A stretch of 64,000 nt of DNA from Turicibacter sanguinis (GTDB taxonomy: Bacteria > Bacillota_I > Bacilli_A > MOL361 > Turicibacteraceae). Location: assembly GCF_013046825.1 (NCBI RefSeq), contig NZ_CP053187.1:685001-749000 (forward strand), in the 5' to 3' direction. The notes below the pieces were generated by a model. It made no database searches and had not been told where the DNA came from. It saw only the letters and a list, made by a program, of their open reading frames with translations. Every line of letters begins with the position of its first letter. Position 1 is the first letter of the stretch. Of the stretch, positions 32,748-42,217 are shown in pieces. Both the position numbers and the translations under genes were made by a program.

Positions 32748-34554
32748 ACTCACTCCATCTACGTGTGACTTTTTCTTTTACATCATCTGACATGACAATA
32801 TCATCTGGCCAAACGCGTTGATGACCATCCATTGCTAACTTTTTCGTTGCATCGATTCCTAAACGATGCCCAAACTGTTCAGATGGAACCTCACGAATGA
32901 CTAAATCACGCATAGCATCAATATTATTAAAGACTTTCCATGCAACTTTTGATGTATCTGTTGAATCAACATCCTCGTCAACAACAATTAAGAATTTATT
33001 ATATTTCATAGCATCTTGTGACCATAATTCTTCCATTAACTGACGCACATCATCCTTGCTTTCTTTTTTGATTGAAACAACTAGGCATCCTTGTAAAACG
33101 TCTGACATTGGATAATCAAAATTTAATATTTTTTCATGAGTTGATAAGTATGCCGTCATATCGTCTTGGATTTTAATGTCCCATTTCGATTCAGTTCCTT
33201 CAACGTCAAATTTACGAGTCGCATCGACTCCTAATCTATAACCATAATGATCAGTTGATGAGGCATGATCTAGGGCATCAAGCGGACCTTGCGAGAAGAC
33301 TAAATCTTTTGTCATGTCCAAACTTTCAAAGACTTGTTTAGCAACAGCTTTAGTATCATGTGGATTAATGTCAGCATCAACGACGATAATCATTTTAGCG
33401 TACATCATTTGCCCCATTCCCCATAAAGAGTTCATCACTTTTTTACCATGACCTGGGAATCGTTTTTTGATTGAAACGATGACACAGTTATGGAATACCC
33501 CTTCAAATGGTAATGAGTAATCCACAATTTCTGGATAAATCATTTTTAATAACGGTAAAAATGCACGTTCTGTTGCTTTACTCATATAGCAATCTTCCAT
33601 TGGTGGACGTCCAACAATCGTCGCTGGATAAACTGGATTTTTCTTATGAGTTATGCATGTCACGTGGAAGGCTGGATACATATCTGCTAATGAATAGTAC
33701 CCCGTATGATCCCCAAATGGACCTTCTAAACGTAACGCTTCATTTACATCCACATATCCCTCTAATATAAATTCGGCATCTGCTGGTACGTAAATATCGT
33801 TTGTAATCGATTTAACCATCTTAACTGGACGCTTACGTAAATATCCTGCAAACATCATTTCATCAATCATTTTTGGTAATGGTGAAATGGCTGAGAAAAT
33901 TAAGGCTGGATCACATCCAATCGCGACTGAAACTGGCATCTTACCACCTAATTTACGATACTTATCATAAATTTCTCGACCATCTTTATGCCAATGCCAG
34001 TGCATTCCTGTCGTGTTCTTATCAAAGATCTGCATGCGGTACATCCCCGTGTTTTGAACACCTGTATCTGGGTCTTTTGTCATAACTAAAGGTAACGTAA
34101 AGAATTTTCCTCCATCATCTGGCCAACACTTTAAAACTGGAAGTGTGGATAAGTCAGGATCATGCTCAATTACTTCCTGACACGCTCCTTTAATAGGTAA
34201 TTTCCAAGGTAAAACAGCTAACAAACGCATTAAGTTTGGCACTGATTTAATCAGACTTGGAATTTTCATATAATTTTGCATATTAATTAAATCTGCAATA
34301 TCTCGCTCAACATCTTCTAATTTTTCAACGCCAAGTGCCCAGCTCATTCGCTCTTCACTTCCCATTGAATTAATTAAGACAGGATAATCAGATCCTTTAA
34401 CATTTTCAAATAATAAAGCCTTACCGTAATTTTTAGACACTCGATCCGTAATTTCTGTAATTTCTAAATCGGCATCGACTTCGGCTTTAACGCGGACTAA
34501 TTCCCCTCTATCTTCTAAAAATCGCATAAAATGCTGAATATCTTTAAAAGCCAT
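32734..34554 (-). CDS. UbiD-family prenylated-FMN decarboxylase (MqnL-like)
   Basis: 606 residues, longer than E. coli UbiD (497) and similar to the long forms of menaquinone gene sets. It would decarboxylate a prenylated aromatic acid. Seen: MAFKDIQHFMRFLEDRGELVRV start, IEHDPDLSTLPVLKCWPDDGG, WHWHKDGREIYDKYRKLGGKMPVSVAIG, EGYVDVNEALRLEGPFGDHTGYYS and LPFEGVFHNCVIVSIKKRFPGHGKKVM. ATG 34554 follows GGAGGGA. First gene of ubiD-ubiA-ubiX-SBP-ATPase-permease-lpdD, all gaps 16 bp or less. Confidence 0.9.
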   Translation of the reverse strand: MAFKDIQHFMRFLEDRGELVRVKAEVDADLEITEITDRVSKNYGKALLFENVKGSDYPVLINSMGSEERMSWALGVEKLEDVERDIADLINMQNYMKIPSLIKSVPNLMRLLAVLPWKLPIKGACQEVIEHDPDLSTLPVLKCWPDDGGKFFTLPLVMTKDPDTGVQNTGMYRMQIFDKNTTGMHWHWHKDGREIYDKYRKLGGKMPVSVAIGCDPALIFSAISPLPKMIDEMMFAGYLRKRPVKMVKSITNDIYVPADAEFILEGYVDVNEALRLEGPFGDHTGYYSLADMYPAFHVTCITHKKNPVYPATIVGRPPMEDCYMSKATERAFLPLLKMIYPEIVDYSLPFEGVFHNCVIVSIKKRFPGHGKKVMNSLWGMGQMMYAKMIIVVDADINPHDTKAVAKQVFESLDMTKDLVFSQGPLDALDHASSTDHYGYRLGVDATRKFDVEGTESKWDIKIQDDMTAYLSTHEKILNFDYPMSDVLQGCLVVSIKKESKDDVRQLMEELWSQDAMKYNKFLIVVDEDVDSTDTSKVAWKVFNNIDAMRDLVIREVPSEQFGHRLGIDATKKLAMDGHQRVWPDDIVMSDDVKEKVTRRWSEYGID

Positions 34555-34756
34555 CCGTATATCCCTCCTCAAATATGTGATATCTTCTTCTAGCTTTGAG
34601 CTTATCGATACTTTTTCACTATATTATCGTCAAAATTCTTCAAAAATTTTGAACCATTCTCTATTATAAATTGTTTCATATGAGGATGGCTATATAAAAA
34701 TGATATCTTGTTAAGATTTTAACAAAAAAACATAAAATATTTCTTATATTTATATT

Positions 34757-34786
34757 TAAAAGGGACATCTCAAATGAAATGTCCCT
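34757..34786 (-). terminator. terminator of the TipA-like regulator gene
   Basis: GGGACAT..ATGTCCC hairpin; minus-strand T4 follows. The 34573-34756 stretch on its left holds the ubiD promoter region; no further feature recognised. Confidence 0.75.
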
Positions 34787-34792
34787 CTCTTA

Positions 34793-35551
34793 TTATTTTG
34801 TATATACCAGGATAGCATCGCATAAAAATTGTGCAGCTCCTGGTTTTATTTTTTCATCATAGTAAGCTGTAAATCGTGGGTCCGCTACATACATTTGGGC
34901 CAAGCCTGCGTGGGCTTCTTTACTATATGATGGCCATGTATACCCTAACCATTCATGATGTTTTTTAGCTAAAACTTGAGCGAGTTCACTTTCTGGATTA
35001 TTAGTCTCCATCGCCTCTTCAAGTAATGCTAAAATTTCATATGATAATTGGTTCATTGCTTCATATTGTTCTTTTGATAAGTTTTTGAATTGTTTATTAG
35101 AATGATTAATGACATCTTCTCCGTATTTTTCACGAAGTTCCTGTCCATATCTTTGTTCGTTTTCTTCAATTAATTGTTTTTTTAATCCTTCAAATTTTTG
35201 TTTATCTGTCATTTTTATCTCTCCTTTACGAGATTGAATCGTTAATTGTACGGTTTCAATCATAGTATCAATCTGTTTTCTTTTTTCAAGGAGTTTTTGA
35301 TAATGGTCTTGTAAAGCTTGCATATCATCAAACTGTGGATTGTTGATTATCTGTTTAATCTCATCAAGTCCAACGCCTAATTCTTTATAAAATAAAATCT
35401 GTTGAAGTTGATCAACTTCTTTTTGTGAGTAGATACGATATCCTGACGAACTCATTCGAGCCGGCTTTAACAAATCAATTTCATCATAATAACGTAACGT
35501 TCTCGTACTAATCCCTGCAAGATGTGCTAACTTTAAAATAGTATATTCCAT
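34793..35551 (-). CDS. MerR-family regulator with TipAS drug-recognition domain
   Basis: 252 residues. MerR winged helix (KLAHLAGISTRTLRYYDEIDLLKPARM), a long coiled coil (about 75-118), then a TipAS domain (about 140-250) with the late block SYSKEAHAGLAQMYVADPRFTAYYDE and PGAAQFLCDAI. TipA/Mta proteins bind thiopeptides or other hydrophobic drugs and activate their own gene and efflux genes. ATG 35551 has AAGGAGG at 9 bp. Its promoter has the 19-bp spacer (next entry), so it should autoregulate. No efflux gene is adjacent. Confidence 0.92.
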   Translation of the reverse strand: MEYTILKLAHLAGISTRTLRYYDEIDLLKPARMSSSGYRIYSQKEVDQLQQILFYKELGVGLDEIKQIINNPQFDDMQALQDHYQKLLEKRKQIDTMIETVQLTIQSRKGEIKMTDKQKFEGLKKQLIEENEQRYGQELREKYGEDVINHSNKQFKNLSKEQYEAMNQLSYEILALLEEAMETNNPESELAQVLAKKHHEWLGYTWPSYSKEAHAGLAQMYVADPRFTAYYDEKIKPGAAQFLCDAILVYTK

Positions 35552-35575
35552 CTTCAAATTCCTCCTTTCATCTTT

Positions 35576-35606
35576 ATCATACAGGTTAACGTTGCGTAAA
35601 GGTCAA
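35576..35606 (-). promoter_or_regulatory. MerR-type promoter of the TipA-like gene
   Basis: On the minus strand TTGACC (35601-35606), a 19-bp spacer containing ACGCAACGT, and TATGAT (35576-35581), just ahead of the gene. The over-long spacer with a central imperfect dyad is the hallmark of MerR-activated promoters. Confidence 0.8.
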
Positions 35607-35780
35607 CTACTTTTTTGACTATTGTAAATAAAATCTTGTAAATTGTTTAGGGCTAGTTTTTCTCATCTGAACTATATTTCTCACTATAATCTATTTTAAT
35701 GAATTAAAGTTTTAATTTCGTGAATCATCTTTTGTTTTATCTATCATTACTTTTGAAAATTTCACAAACTATTTCCTTTA
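35607..35780. other. AT-rich intergenic, nothing recognised
   Basis: Sequence between the TipA-like promoter and the fbp terminator. No ORF with a ribosome binding site and no clear structure. Confidence 0.5.
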
Positions 35781-35816
35781 TTAAAAAGAGGTGTCCACTC
35801 TGACATGGAAACCTCA
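35781..35816 (-). terminator. fbp terminator
   Basis: On the minus strand GAGGTTTCCA pairs with TGGACACCTC (one mismatch) followed by T5. It lies about 80 bp past the fbp stop. Confidence 0.65.
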
Positions 35817-35897
35817 CTTCAAACATAGAAATACTGAAAAAATAAGTTTACGATAGACATAGACTATCCAATGATCAAACTTTTATACAGAAGATTT

Positions 35898-37865
35898 TTA
35901 AAATTTCATAGAGCCTCGACGATAGGAATTTAAAAGTAATTTCAAATCATCAATCTGATCCATTAATTCAAGGCCAACATCAGTGTCCCTTACCCGCTTT
36001 CTTACTAATATTTTTTCGACAACGACTCTTGTGGATAAAATATCTAATTCAAGAGCGATGGCTTTTTCCGTTGATTCGAAAGGTTCGTGAGCGACAATTT
36101 GTAGCCCGTATGAATTATAAATCAGCGTATAGCCTGCAATCCCCGTTTTCCGTTGATACGTCCTCGAAAATCCACCATCAATGACAAGCAATTTTCCATT
36201 TGCTTTAATCGGACTTTCACCATCCTTTTTTTTAACGGGAACATGTCCATTAACAATACGAGACTCGCATTGATCAAGTCCAAATTCTTCAAAAATCAAG
36301 TTACACATTTCTTCATCATCACGAAACTTATAATAGGCATTCTTTTTCTCAACCATGAGCTTTTTATCTTCTAAAAAATAGCGTTCAAACATTGTCATTG
36401 ATTCTTTTCCAAATAAAGAGGATTTTGCCCCACACCATAAATACCACATGATATCCATCCCATACTGCTTATCTTCAAGATTATTTTGATTAAAATAACC
36501 CTCTCTTGCCATAACTTCAAATTGATCTAGTAGTTTTTTTCCTTTATACCGTTTATTTTGAATCGTCATTTCTTGAAATGTTTTATCCTCATTCATGGGA
36601 ATGCATCCATGAAATAAGAGATTCGAATTATATTTTAAATACATGCTGCCACACTTAAACAAAAAACGCACATGTTTTTGTAATTTGTCACTGTTAATAA
36701 AAGAAATCGTTAGGCGTTCAATAACATTTCTCTCTTCATCTGTTAGCTCATATGGCTGATGAGGATTAATCGTTGGAAAATGGGTATCAGTCAGTGGATA
36801 AGTTTGTCCGTTTAAATCAATTGTTCCTGCTTCATAATTGATTTTATGTAATAAAAGTCGATGTGTCATTTCAAATTCTGGATGTTTCGTGATGATATCA
36901 TACTCTAATTTTAATTGAATAATTGTAATTGCTTTATGCATTTTGGAAATTAGTTCAAATTCTCCCATCGCATAATCTTCCTTACGATTATCTAAAATTT
37001 GAAAGGCATGACATGGATCATCTTGATAGGCATGCATAGCAAAAGTTGCAAGTGGCAATAAGTTGATACCGTAGGCATCTTCTATAACATCTAAATTATT
37101 ATAACGTGCTGAAACTCTTAAAACGTTGGCGATACAAGCCTGATGACCAGATGCAGCGCCCATCCACACAATATCGTGATTTCCCCATTGGATATCGACG
37201 CTATGATAGTTCAAAAGAGTATCCATAATAATATCGGGCCTTGGTCCACGATCGTAAATATCTCCGATAATGTGTAGGCGATCAATAACAAGACGTTGAA
37301 TAAGATTAGATAAGGCAATAATAAACTCCCGTGCCTTTCCGACTTCAATAATCGTATTAATGATTCCATCATAGTAATCATGCTTATCAATGCCATTTTC
37401 TTGCTCATGTAACAATTCTTCAATGATATATCGAAAATCCTCTGGTAAAGCTTTTCTAACTTTAGACCGCGTGTACTTACTTGAAGCATTTCGACAAAGT
37501 TCAATGAGTCGATATAAATTAACTCGGTACCAGTCATCCATCTTGTCAAATTGCTTTTCAACCATCTCAATTTTTTGTTCTGGATAATAGACCAACGTAG
37601 CTAGTGACTTTTTCTCGCTATCTAGCAAGGTATTTCGAAAAACTTCTTCAATCTTAACCTTTACAACTCCTGAACCATTTTTTAAAACATGTATAAAAGG
37701 TTCATACTCCCCATGAATATCTGTCAAAAAATGTTCTGTTCCTTTCGGTAAGTTCAATATTGCTTCTAAATTAATAATTTCTGTAGCAGCACTATCAATA
37801 CTTGGAAAACTTTTACCAAGTAATTTCAAATGTTTTTCTCGTGTACTTTTCTGATCATCCCTCAT
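35898..37865 (-). CDS. fbp: fructose-1,6-bisphosphatase class III
   Basis: 655 residues, the Firmicutes-specific calcineurin-like FBPase of gluconeogenesis. Metallophosphatase motifs: [34 protein letters not shown] and [15 protein letters not shown], plus later [20 protein letters not shown] with a metal-ligand His. AGGGG lies ahead of ATG 37865. The small hypothetical gene 32 bp upstream is likely in the same transcript. Confidence 0.95.
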   Translation of the reverse strand: MRDDQKSTREKHLKLLGKSFPSIDSAATEIINLEAILNLPKGTEHFLTDIHGEYEPFIHVLKNGSGVVKVKIEEVFRNTLLDSEKKSLATLVYYPEQKIEMVEKQFDKMDDWYRVNLYRLIELCRNASSKYTRSKVRKALPEDFRYIIEELLHEQENGIDKHDYYDGIINTIIEVGKAREFIIALSNLIQRLVIDRLHIIGDIYDRGPRPDIIMDTLLNYHSVDIQWGNHDIVWMGAASGHQACIANVLRVSARYNNLDVIEDAYGINLLPLATFAMHAYQDDPCHAFQILDNRKEDYAMGEFELISKMHKAITIIQLKLEYDIITKHPEFEMTHRLLLHKINYEAGTIDLNGQTYPLTDTHFPTINPHQPYELTDEERNVIERLTISFINSDKLQKHVRFLFKCGSMYLKYNSNLLFHGCIPMNEDKTFQEMTIQNKRYKGKKLLDQFEVMAREGYFNQNNLEDKQYGMDIMWYLWCGAKSSLFGKESMTMFERYFLEDKKLMVEKKNAYYKFRDDEEMCNLIFEEFGLDQCESRIVNGHVPVKKKDGESPIKANGKLLVIDGGFSRTYQRKTGIAGYTLIYNSYGLQIVAHEPFESTEKAIALELDILSTRVVVEKILVRKRVRDTDVGLELMDQIDDLKLLLNSYRRGSMKF

Positions 37866-37897
37866 TGTTTTCCCCTACTTTTCAGACTTATCCCCAA

Positions 37898-38230
37898 TTA
37901 TGCTGATTTTACATTATTCTCAATTTTTTTAAGTGTTAATTCAAGTATCATTTCATTTATATTATAAAAGTTTCCTAATTCATCACGATAAAACCAAGGT
38001 GCTTTTAAAGTTTCAATATGGGAAATTGAATCATAGACGGTAATCCAATGCATATATTCATCTTTGCATTGTTCTTCAATTAATTGTTGTAATTTTTGTT
38101 GTGACCAATAATGATTGACTACAATATTGTTTGCCCCCGTTTTATCCGCATAGTCCATTAATTCCTGAATAGCTAAATCTAATTTATTTTGTTTGATTAG
38201 ATTTTTGATTACAATCACTTCACATTTCAT
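37898..38230 (-). CDS. hypothetical protein upstream of fbp
   Basis: 110 residues, soluble, acidic/polar; not recognised. The N-terminal half is helical (IKQNKLDLAIQELMDYADKTGA), the middle contains HWITVYDSISHIETLKAPWFYRDELGNFYN with several aromatic residues. AGGGGATG before the ATG supports translation. It ends 32 bp before fbp, so co-expression is likely. No function is proposed. Confidence 0.7.
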   Translation of the reverse strand: MKCEVIVIKNLIKQNKLDLAIQELMDYADKTGANNIVVNHYWSQQKLQQLIEEQCKDEYMHWITVYDSISHIETLKAPWFYRDELGNFYNINEMILELTLKKIENNVKSA

Positions 38231-38324
38231 ATTTTATTCATCCCCTTCATTTTATAAGATTAATAATTAAATTAACCTTTTTCCTTCCCCCTAATCCGTT
38301 TTTTCACAAATTGTCTTTCTTATC

Positions 38325-38360
38325 AAAAAGAGACTTCCGATTCATTCGGAAGCCTCTTTT
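38325..38360 (-). terminator. orphan terminator-like hairpin
   Basis: AAAAGAG(G)CTTCCGA and TCGGAAG(T)CTCTTTTT pair almost perfectly with T5 on the minus strand. The nearest upstream minus-strand gene (rpmE) already has its own terminator at 38770-38801. The hairpin therefore ends an unrecognised transcript or attenuates the fbp operon. Confidence 0.7.
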
Positions 38361-38769
38361 CAATTAGGGTAAAAAACATTTTAACAAGAATAAACGGATT
38401 GTTATCGCTTGGCAATTTAACGTTATAATCTTTTCTTGTACAATTTGGATTCTATCACAGTTCCTTACCAAAAGAAAGCGTTATTACTATTTTCACAAAT
38501 TAAAATAATTTGCTAAATTTTACCTTGCAACTTTACTTCTATTGATTCTAAAAAAAATGACGACTTGTTCATGCTGTATTGTTTTTTATGCTTTCACACA
38601 TCAATGATAAAGCAGTCTCATTATCAGATACATTTTTAATTTTATGATTTTATTTAATAGTACGGTAACAAAAATCCAGATTATATCCTATCAAAAGAAC
38701 GAAATGAAAAAATATTCGAAAAATAAGATAAAAATGAGTAAAAGAGAAGATATTCATTTTTATAAGTAT
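38361..38769. other. intergenic region between two minus-strand terminators
   Basis: About 410 bp, AT-rich, no convincing ORF. Because it lies between the rpmE terminator and an orphan terminator it could encode a small RNA on the minus strand; no known family was recognised. Confidence 0.4.
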
Positions 38770-38801
38770 AAAAAAAACACCACACAAATGGTGGTGTTTT
38801 A
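38770..38801 (-). terminator. rpmE terminator
   Basis: AACACCAC and GTGGTGTT pair around ACAAAT; minus-strand T7 follows. Located 10 bp past the rpmE stop. Confidence 0.85.
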
Positions 38802-38810
38802 GTATCAAAA

Positions 38811-39020
38811 CTATTTAGAATTGATTCCGTATTTTTTGTTGAAGCGTTCGATACGTCCGTCAGCTTGAGCGAATTTTTGACGTCCTGTATAGAATGGGTG
38901 ACAGTTTGAGCAAGTGTCAACACGGATTTCTTTCTTAACAGATCCGCTTTCGAATTCGTTTCCACATGTAGTACATACTACGTTAATACGGTTGTATTCT
39001 GGATGGATTCCTTGTTTCAT
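38811..39020 (-). CDS. rpmE: 50S ribosomal protein L31 (zinc-binding type)
   Basis: 69 residues. Four cysteine/zinc positions ([18 protein letters not shown]) mark the C-plus form of L31, which bridges the subunits. [15 protein letters not shown] start and [11 protein letters not shown] end are typical. GGAG 8 bp before ATG 39020; the frame from 39029 begins with a GTG inside the site. A small CTGATT..AATCAG hairpin (39038-39061) sits just ahead of the ribosome binding site and could regulate it. Confidence 0.95.
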   Translation of the reverse strand: MKQGIHPEYNRINVVCTTCGNEFESGSVKKEIRVDTCSNCHPFYTGRQKFAQADGRIERFNKKYGINSK

Positions 39021-39210
39021 TTCTTTCACTCCTTCGGCCCTGATTAATTTTTAAATCAGAGAAAGTCTATATAACAATAGAATTATACTAGATTTATAGT
39101 TATGGTGCAATATAAATTTTACGAATCCGGCAATAAAAATATTCCCAATTTTCTAATTTTTTCACCTATATCCTATAAAGCTTTTCAATTATGTTCTATT
39201 GATTTTTTTA

Positions 39211-40470
39211 TTACTCATTTACATCTTCACGCCATACTTTGGCACCGATGTTATTTAATTTTTGTTCAATGTTCGAGTATCCTCGATCAATATGATATGT
39301 GTTTGAGATTTCAGTTACACCTTGTGCAACTAATCCAGCGATAACAAGTGATGCTCCTGCTCTTAAGTCCGTTGCTTTAACGCGTGCTGCATATAATTTG
39401 CTAGGACCTTGAACGATAGCTGAATTGCCTTGTACCTTGATATTAGCTCCCATTTTATTTAACTCAAAGCAGTTTTTAAAACGGTCAGAGTAGATTGTAT
39501 CTGTCACCATTCCAACTCCTGTTGATTGAGTTAATAAAGTCACTAATGGTTGTTGTAAATCTGTTGCTAGTCCTGGATATGTGCTGGTTTTAAAATCTAC
39601 AGCTTTCATTGATTTTAATCCACGTACAATCACATGATCGGTGAAAACATCGATATCAACACCCATTTCACGTAATTTAGCAATTAATGCTTCTAAGTGA
39701 TGAGGAATGATATTATCAATTTTCACTTCTTCTCCCGCTACAGCTGCTAATGTAATATAAGTTCCCGCTTCAATACGGTCTGGAATAATTGCATGACGAG
39801 TTCCATGAAGTTTTTCAACCCCTTGAATACGGATTTCTCCTGTTCCTGCTCCTTTGATTTTTGCTCCCATACTATTTAATAAGTTTGCAATATCAACAAT
39901 TTCAGGTTCTTTTGCTGCATTTTCAATCACGGTTGTTCCCTCAGCTTTTACAGCTGCTAACATAATGTTAATTGTCGCCCCTACTGATGGGAAATCTAGA
40001 TAGATTTTTGCCCCACGTAAAACATCCGCTTTTAATTTGATAGCCCCTGCTTCTTGAGTAATGGTTGCCCCTAACGCTTCAAATCCTTTTAAATGTAAAT
40101 CAATCGGACGAGGTCCAAGATAACAACCTCCTGGCATTCCAATTACCGCTTCTTTAAATTTTCCAAGCAAAGCTCCCATGAAATAATATGAAGCTCGTAA
40201 TTTATTGACTGCACCCTCAATTAACGGTGTATTTATTAAGTTTGTAGGATCTATAATTAATTCATCATTTTCTAACTTATATGTACCATTTAATTGTTCA
40301 ATCATCATTCCTAGATGATCGACGTCAACAATTTGTGGAACGCCTTCTAATATAACTGAAGAATCCGCTAAAATGGCCGCAGGAATTAAAGCAACTGTAC
40401 TATTTTTAGCACTGTCAATTCGGACTGTTCCTCTTAAAGGACGTCCTCCTTCTATTTTAATCACTTCCAT
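39211..40470 (-). CDS. murZ: UDP-N-acetylglucosamine 1-carboxyvinyltransferase (MurZ type)
   Basis: 419 residues. First committed step of peptidoglycan synthesis, transfers enolpyruvate to UDP-GlcNAc. It has the [15 protein letters not shown] and [15 protein letters not shown] segments and the fosfomycin-target cysteine in [24 protein letters not shown]. The GPRPID context is that of the second Firmicutes paralogue (MurZ/MurA2), and murZ lies near rpmE in Bacillus too. Another murA is probably elsewhere. Confidence 0.93.
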   Translation of the reverse strand: MEVIKIEGGRPLRGTVRIDSAKNSTVALIPAAILADSSVILEGVPQIVDVDHLGMMIEQLNGTYKLENDELIIDPTNLINTPLIEGAVNKLRASYYFMGALLGKFKEAVIGMPGGCYLGPRPIDLHLKGFEALGATITQEAGAIKLKADVLRGAKIYLDFPSVGATINIMLAAVKAEGTTVIENAAKEPEIVDIANLLNSMGAKIKGAGTGEIRIQGVEKLHGTRHAIIPDRIEAGTYITLAAVAGEEVKIDNIIPHHLEALIAKLREMGVDIDVFTDHVIVRGLKSMKAVDFKTSTYPGLATDLQQPLVTLLTQSTGVGMVTDTIYSDRFKNCFELNKMGANIKVQGNSAIVQGPSKLYAARVKATDLRAGASLVIAGLVAQGVTEISNTYHIDRGYSNIEQKLNNIGAKVWREDVNE

Positions 40471-40810
40471 TGACGCTCTTCCTTTCTGTTCTACACGAAT
40501 ACCTATTGTATTATATCAAACTTTGGCCTAAGTTGTTAAAGATATTTTACCTTTTATAGTGCTTCTCTATTATTTTTTTCAAAATTTAATGATAATTGTA
40601 ATCAATTACAAAATTAGACATTTTTCCACCCTAAAATAAAAGAAATTTTGTACCAAAAATATAATTTTGTGGTTATTTTGGAATATTATTTCTTATTAAA
40701 TCTCTACTATCAATGAAAGACACTCTAACAAAATTTATAAGCTCGTCGTTTCCCTTTTATTATATTCTATATTACTGTAAAATATTAGGTAATAAGGAGG
40801 GATTTTATAG
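40471..40810. promoter_or_regulatory. divergent control region murZ / fumarase
   Basis: About 340 bp between divergent genes. A 15-bp imperfect dyad TGATAATTGTAATCA (40590-40604) recalls the 7-1-7 pattern of Fur/PerR sites, and TGTAAT-CA-ATTACA overlaps it. Weak evidence for metal or redox control of the Fe-S fumarase; nothing else is clear. Confidence 0.3.
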
Positions 40811-41650
40811 ATGAAAAAACTTGAAGTCTCAAGTATTATTCCAAAAATTGAACAAATGTGTATTGAAGCTAATTATTATGCCAGTCACTCATTATTTAAC
40901 ACATTAAGAATGGCAAAAGATGTCGAAACCTCTACTCTAGGAAAAACCATCCTTTCTCAAATTATAGAAAATGATGAAATTGCATCAAAAGATCACGTTC
41001 CAATGTGCCAGGATACAGGAATTGTCGTTGTATTTGTAGAAATTGGCCACGAGCTTCAACTCATTGGAAATCTTGAAGCTGCGATACATGAAGGAATTCG
41101 TCGTGGATACGAAAAAGGATATTTAAGAAAATCGGTCGTCGCTCACCCGCTTCACCGTATTAATACAAAGGATAATACTCCCGCTATTATCCACTATAAT
41201 TTTACAGAAGGGGATCAATTAAAAATTACCATTGCTCCTAAAGGTGCCGGAAGTGAAAACGTCAGCGCAATTTCAATGTTAAAACCATCAGATGGATATG
41301 AAGGAGTTAAACGGTTCGTTATTGATACTGTCTTAAAAGCAGGTGGAAATCCATGTCCTCCGATTATTGTTGGGATTGGAATCGGTGGTAACTTTGAAAA
41401 ATGTGCCCTTCTTTCAAAACAAGCTTTAATGCGTGAAATAAAAGACCAGTCGCAAGATGAGATTGCCGCTAAATTAGAAACTGAACTATTAAAAGAAATT
41501 AACGAATTAAATATTGGTCCAATGGGATTTGGAGGGGTTACAACAGCGTTAGCCGTTAAAGTTAACACCTATCCATGTCACATCGCATCGCTTCCCGTGG
41601 CCGTAAACATCCAATGTCACGCTTCTAGACATTTAACAGAAATTTTTTAG
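40811..41650 (+). CDS. class I fumarate hydratase, alpha subunit
   Basis: 279 residues. Oxygen-sensitive 4Fe-4S hydro-lyase interconverting fumarate and malate (or a tartrate dehydratase relative). Cluster cysteines likely in [26 protein letters not shown] and a third near [30 protein letters not shown] and [21 protein letters not shown] are typical. AAGGAGGG precedes ATG 40811. Operon with the beta subunit and malic enzyme, giving fumarate to malate to pyruvate. Confidence 0.92.
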   Translation: MKKLEVSSIIPKIEQMCIEANYYASHSLFNTLRMAKDVETSTLGKTILSQIIENDEIASKDHVPMCQDTGIVVVFVEIGHELQLIGNLEAAIHEGIRRGYEKGYLRKSVVAHPLHRINTKDNTPAIIHYNFTEGDQLKITIAPKGAGSENVSAISMLKPSDGYEGVKRFVIDTVLKAGGNPCPPIIVGIGIGGNFEKCALLSKQALMREIKDQSQDEIAAKLETELLKEINELNIGPMGFGGVTTALAVKVNTYPCHIASLPVAVNIQCHASRHLTEIF

Positions 41651-41659
41651 GGGGCCGTC

Positions 41660-42190
41660 ATGATAAATTTACAAACACCTTTAACAAAGGATATCGTTAA
41701 AACATTAAAAGCTGGAGATATGGTTAAAATAACAGGTGTTATTTATACGGCACGTGATGCCGCTCATAAACGTTTAATTGAATTAATCGAACATAATGAA
41801 CCTCTTCCTTTTGATTTAAAAGATAATATCATCTATTATGTTGGTCCAACACCTGAAAAACCTGGAGCCGTTATTGGTTCTGCAGGTCCAACAACCAGTT
41901 ATCGAATGGATGCCTACTCTCCAACTTTACTAGAACTTGGGTTAAGTGGAATGATTGGAAAAGGGCCAAGAAATGAACTAGTTATTGAATCAATGAAACA
42001 AAATACTGGTATTTATTTTGCTGCAGTAGGTGGAGCCGCTGCATTACTTGCAAAACAAATTAAAGAATGCGAAGTCATTGCATTTGATGATTTAGGTACA
42101 GAGGCCATTAGACGCCTATATGTAGAAGATTTCCCTGTTATCGTAGCAACGGATTGTTACGGTAATAGTCTATATTCAACTCAAAACTAA
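41660..42190 (+). CDS. class I fumarate hydratase, beta subunit
   Basis: 176 residues; C-terminal domain of fumarase as a separate chain. Blocks: GDMVKITGVIYTARDAAHKRL, YYVGPTPEKPGAVIGSAGPTTSYRMD, GLSGMIGKGPRNELVIE and FDDLGTEAIRRLYVEDFPVIVA. Nine bp after the alpha subunit, GGGG ahead of ATG. Confidence 0.93.
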   Translation: MINLQTPLTKDIVKTLKAGDMVKITGVIYTARDAAHKRLIELIEHNEPLPFDLKDNIIYYVGPTPEKPGAVIGSAGPTTSYRMDAYSPTLLELGLSGMIGKGPRNELVIESMKQNTGIYFAAVGGAAALLAKQIKECEVIAFDDLGTEAIRRLYVEDFPVIVATDCYGNSLYSTQN

Positions 42191-42217
42191 AAAACATTAC
42201 TATTTGGAGGAAACATC

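Noticed and set aside
33507-33770. 87-codon plus-strand ORF opposite ubiD
   Set aside because: Shadow of the ubiD coding strand, no ribosome binding site or family resemblance.
37211-37570. 119-codon minus-strand ORF within fbp
   Set aside because: Out-of-frame overlap with fbp, whose own motifs cover the region.
38681-38965. 94-codon minus-strand ORF overlapping rpmE
   Set aside because: Shadow frame of rpmE and its terminator; no start signal.
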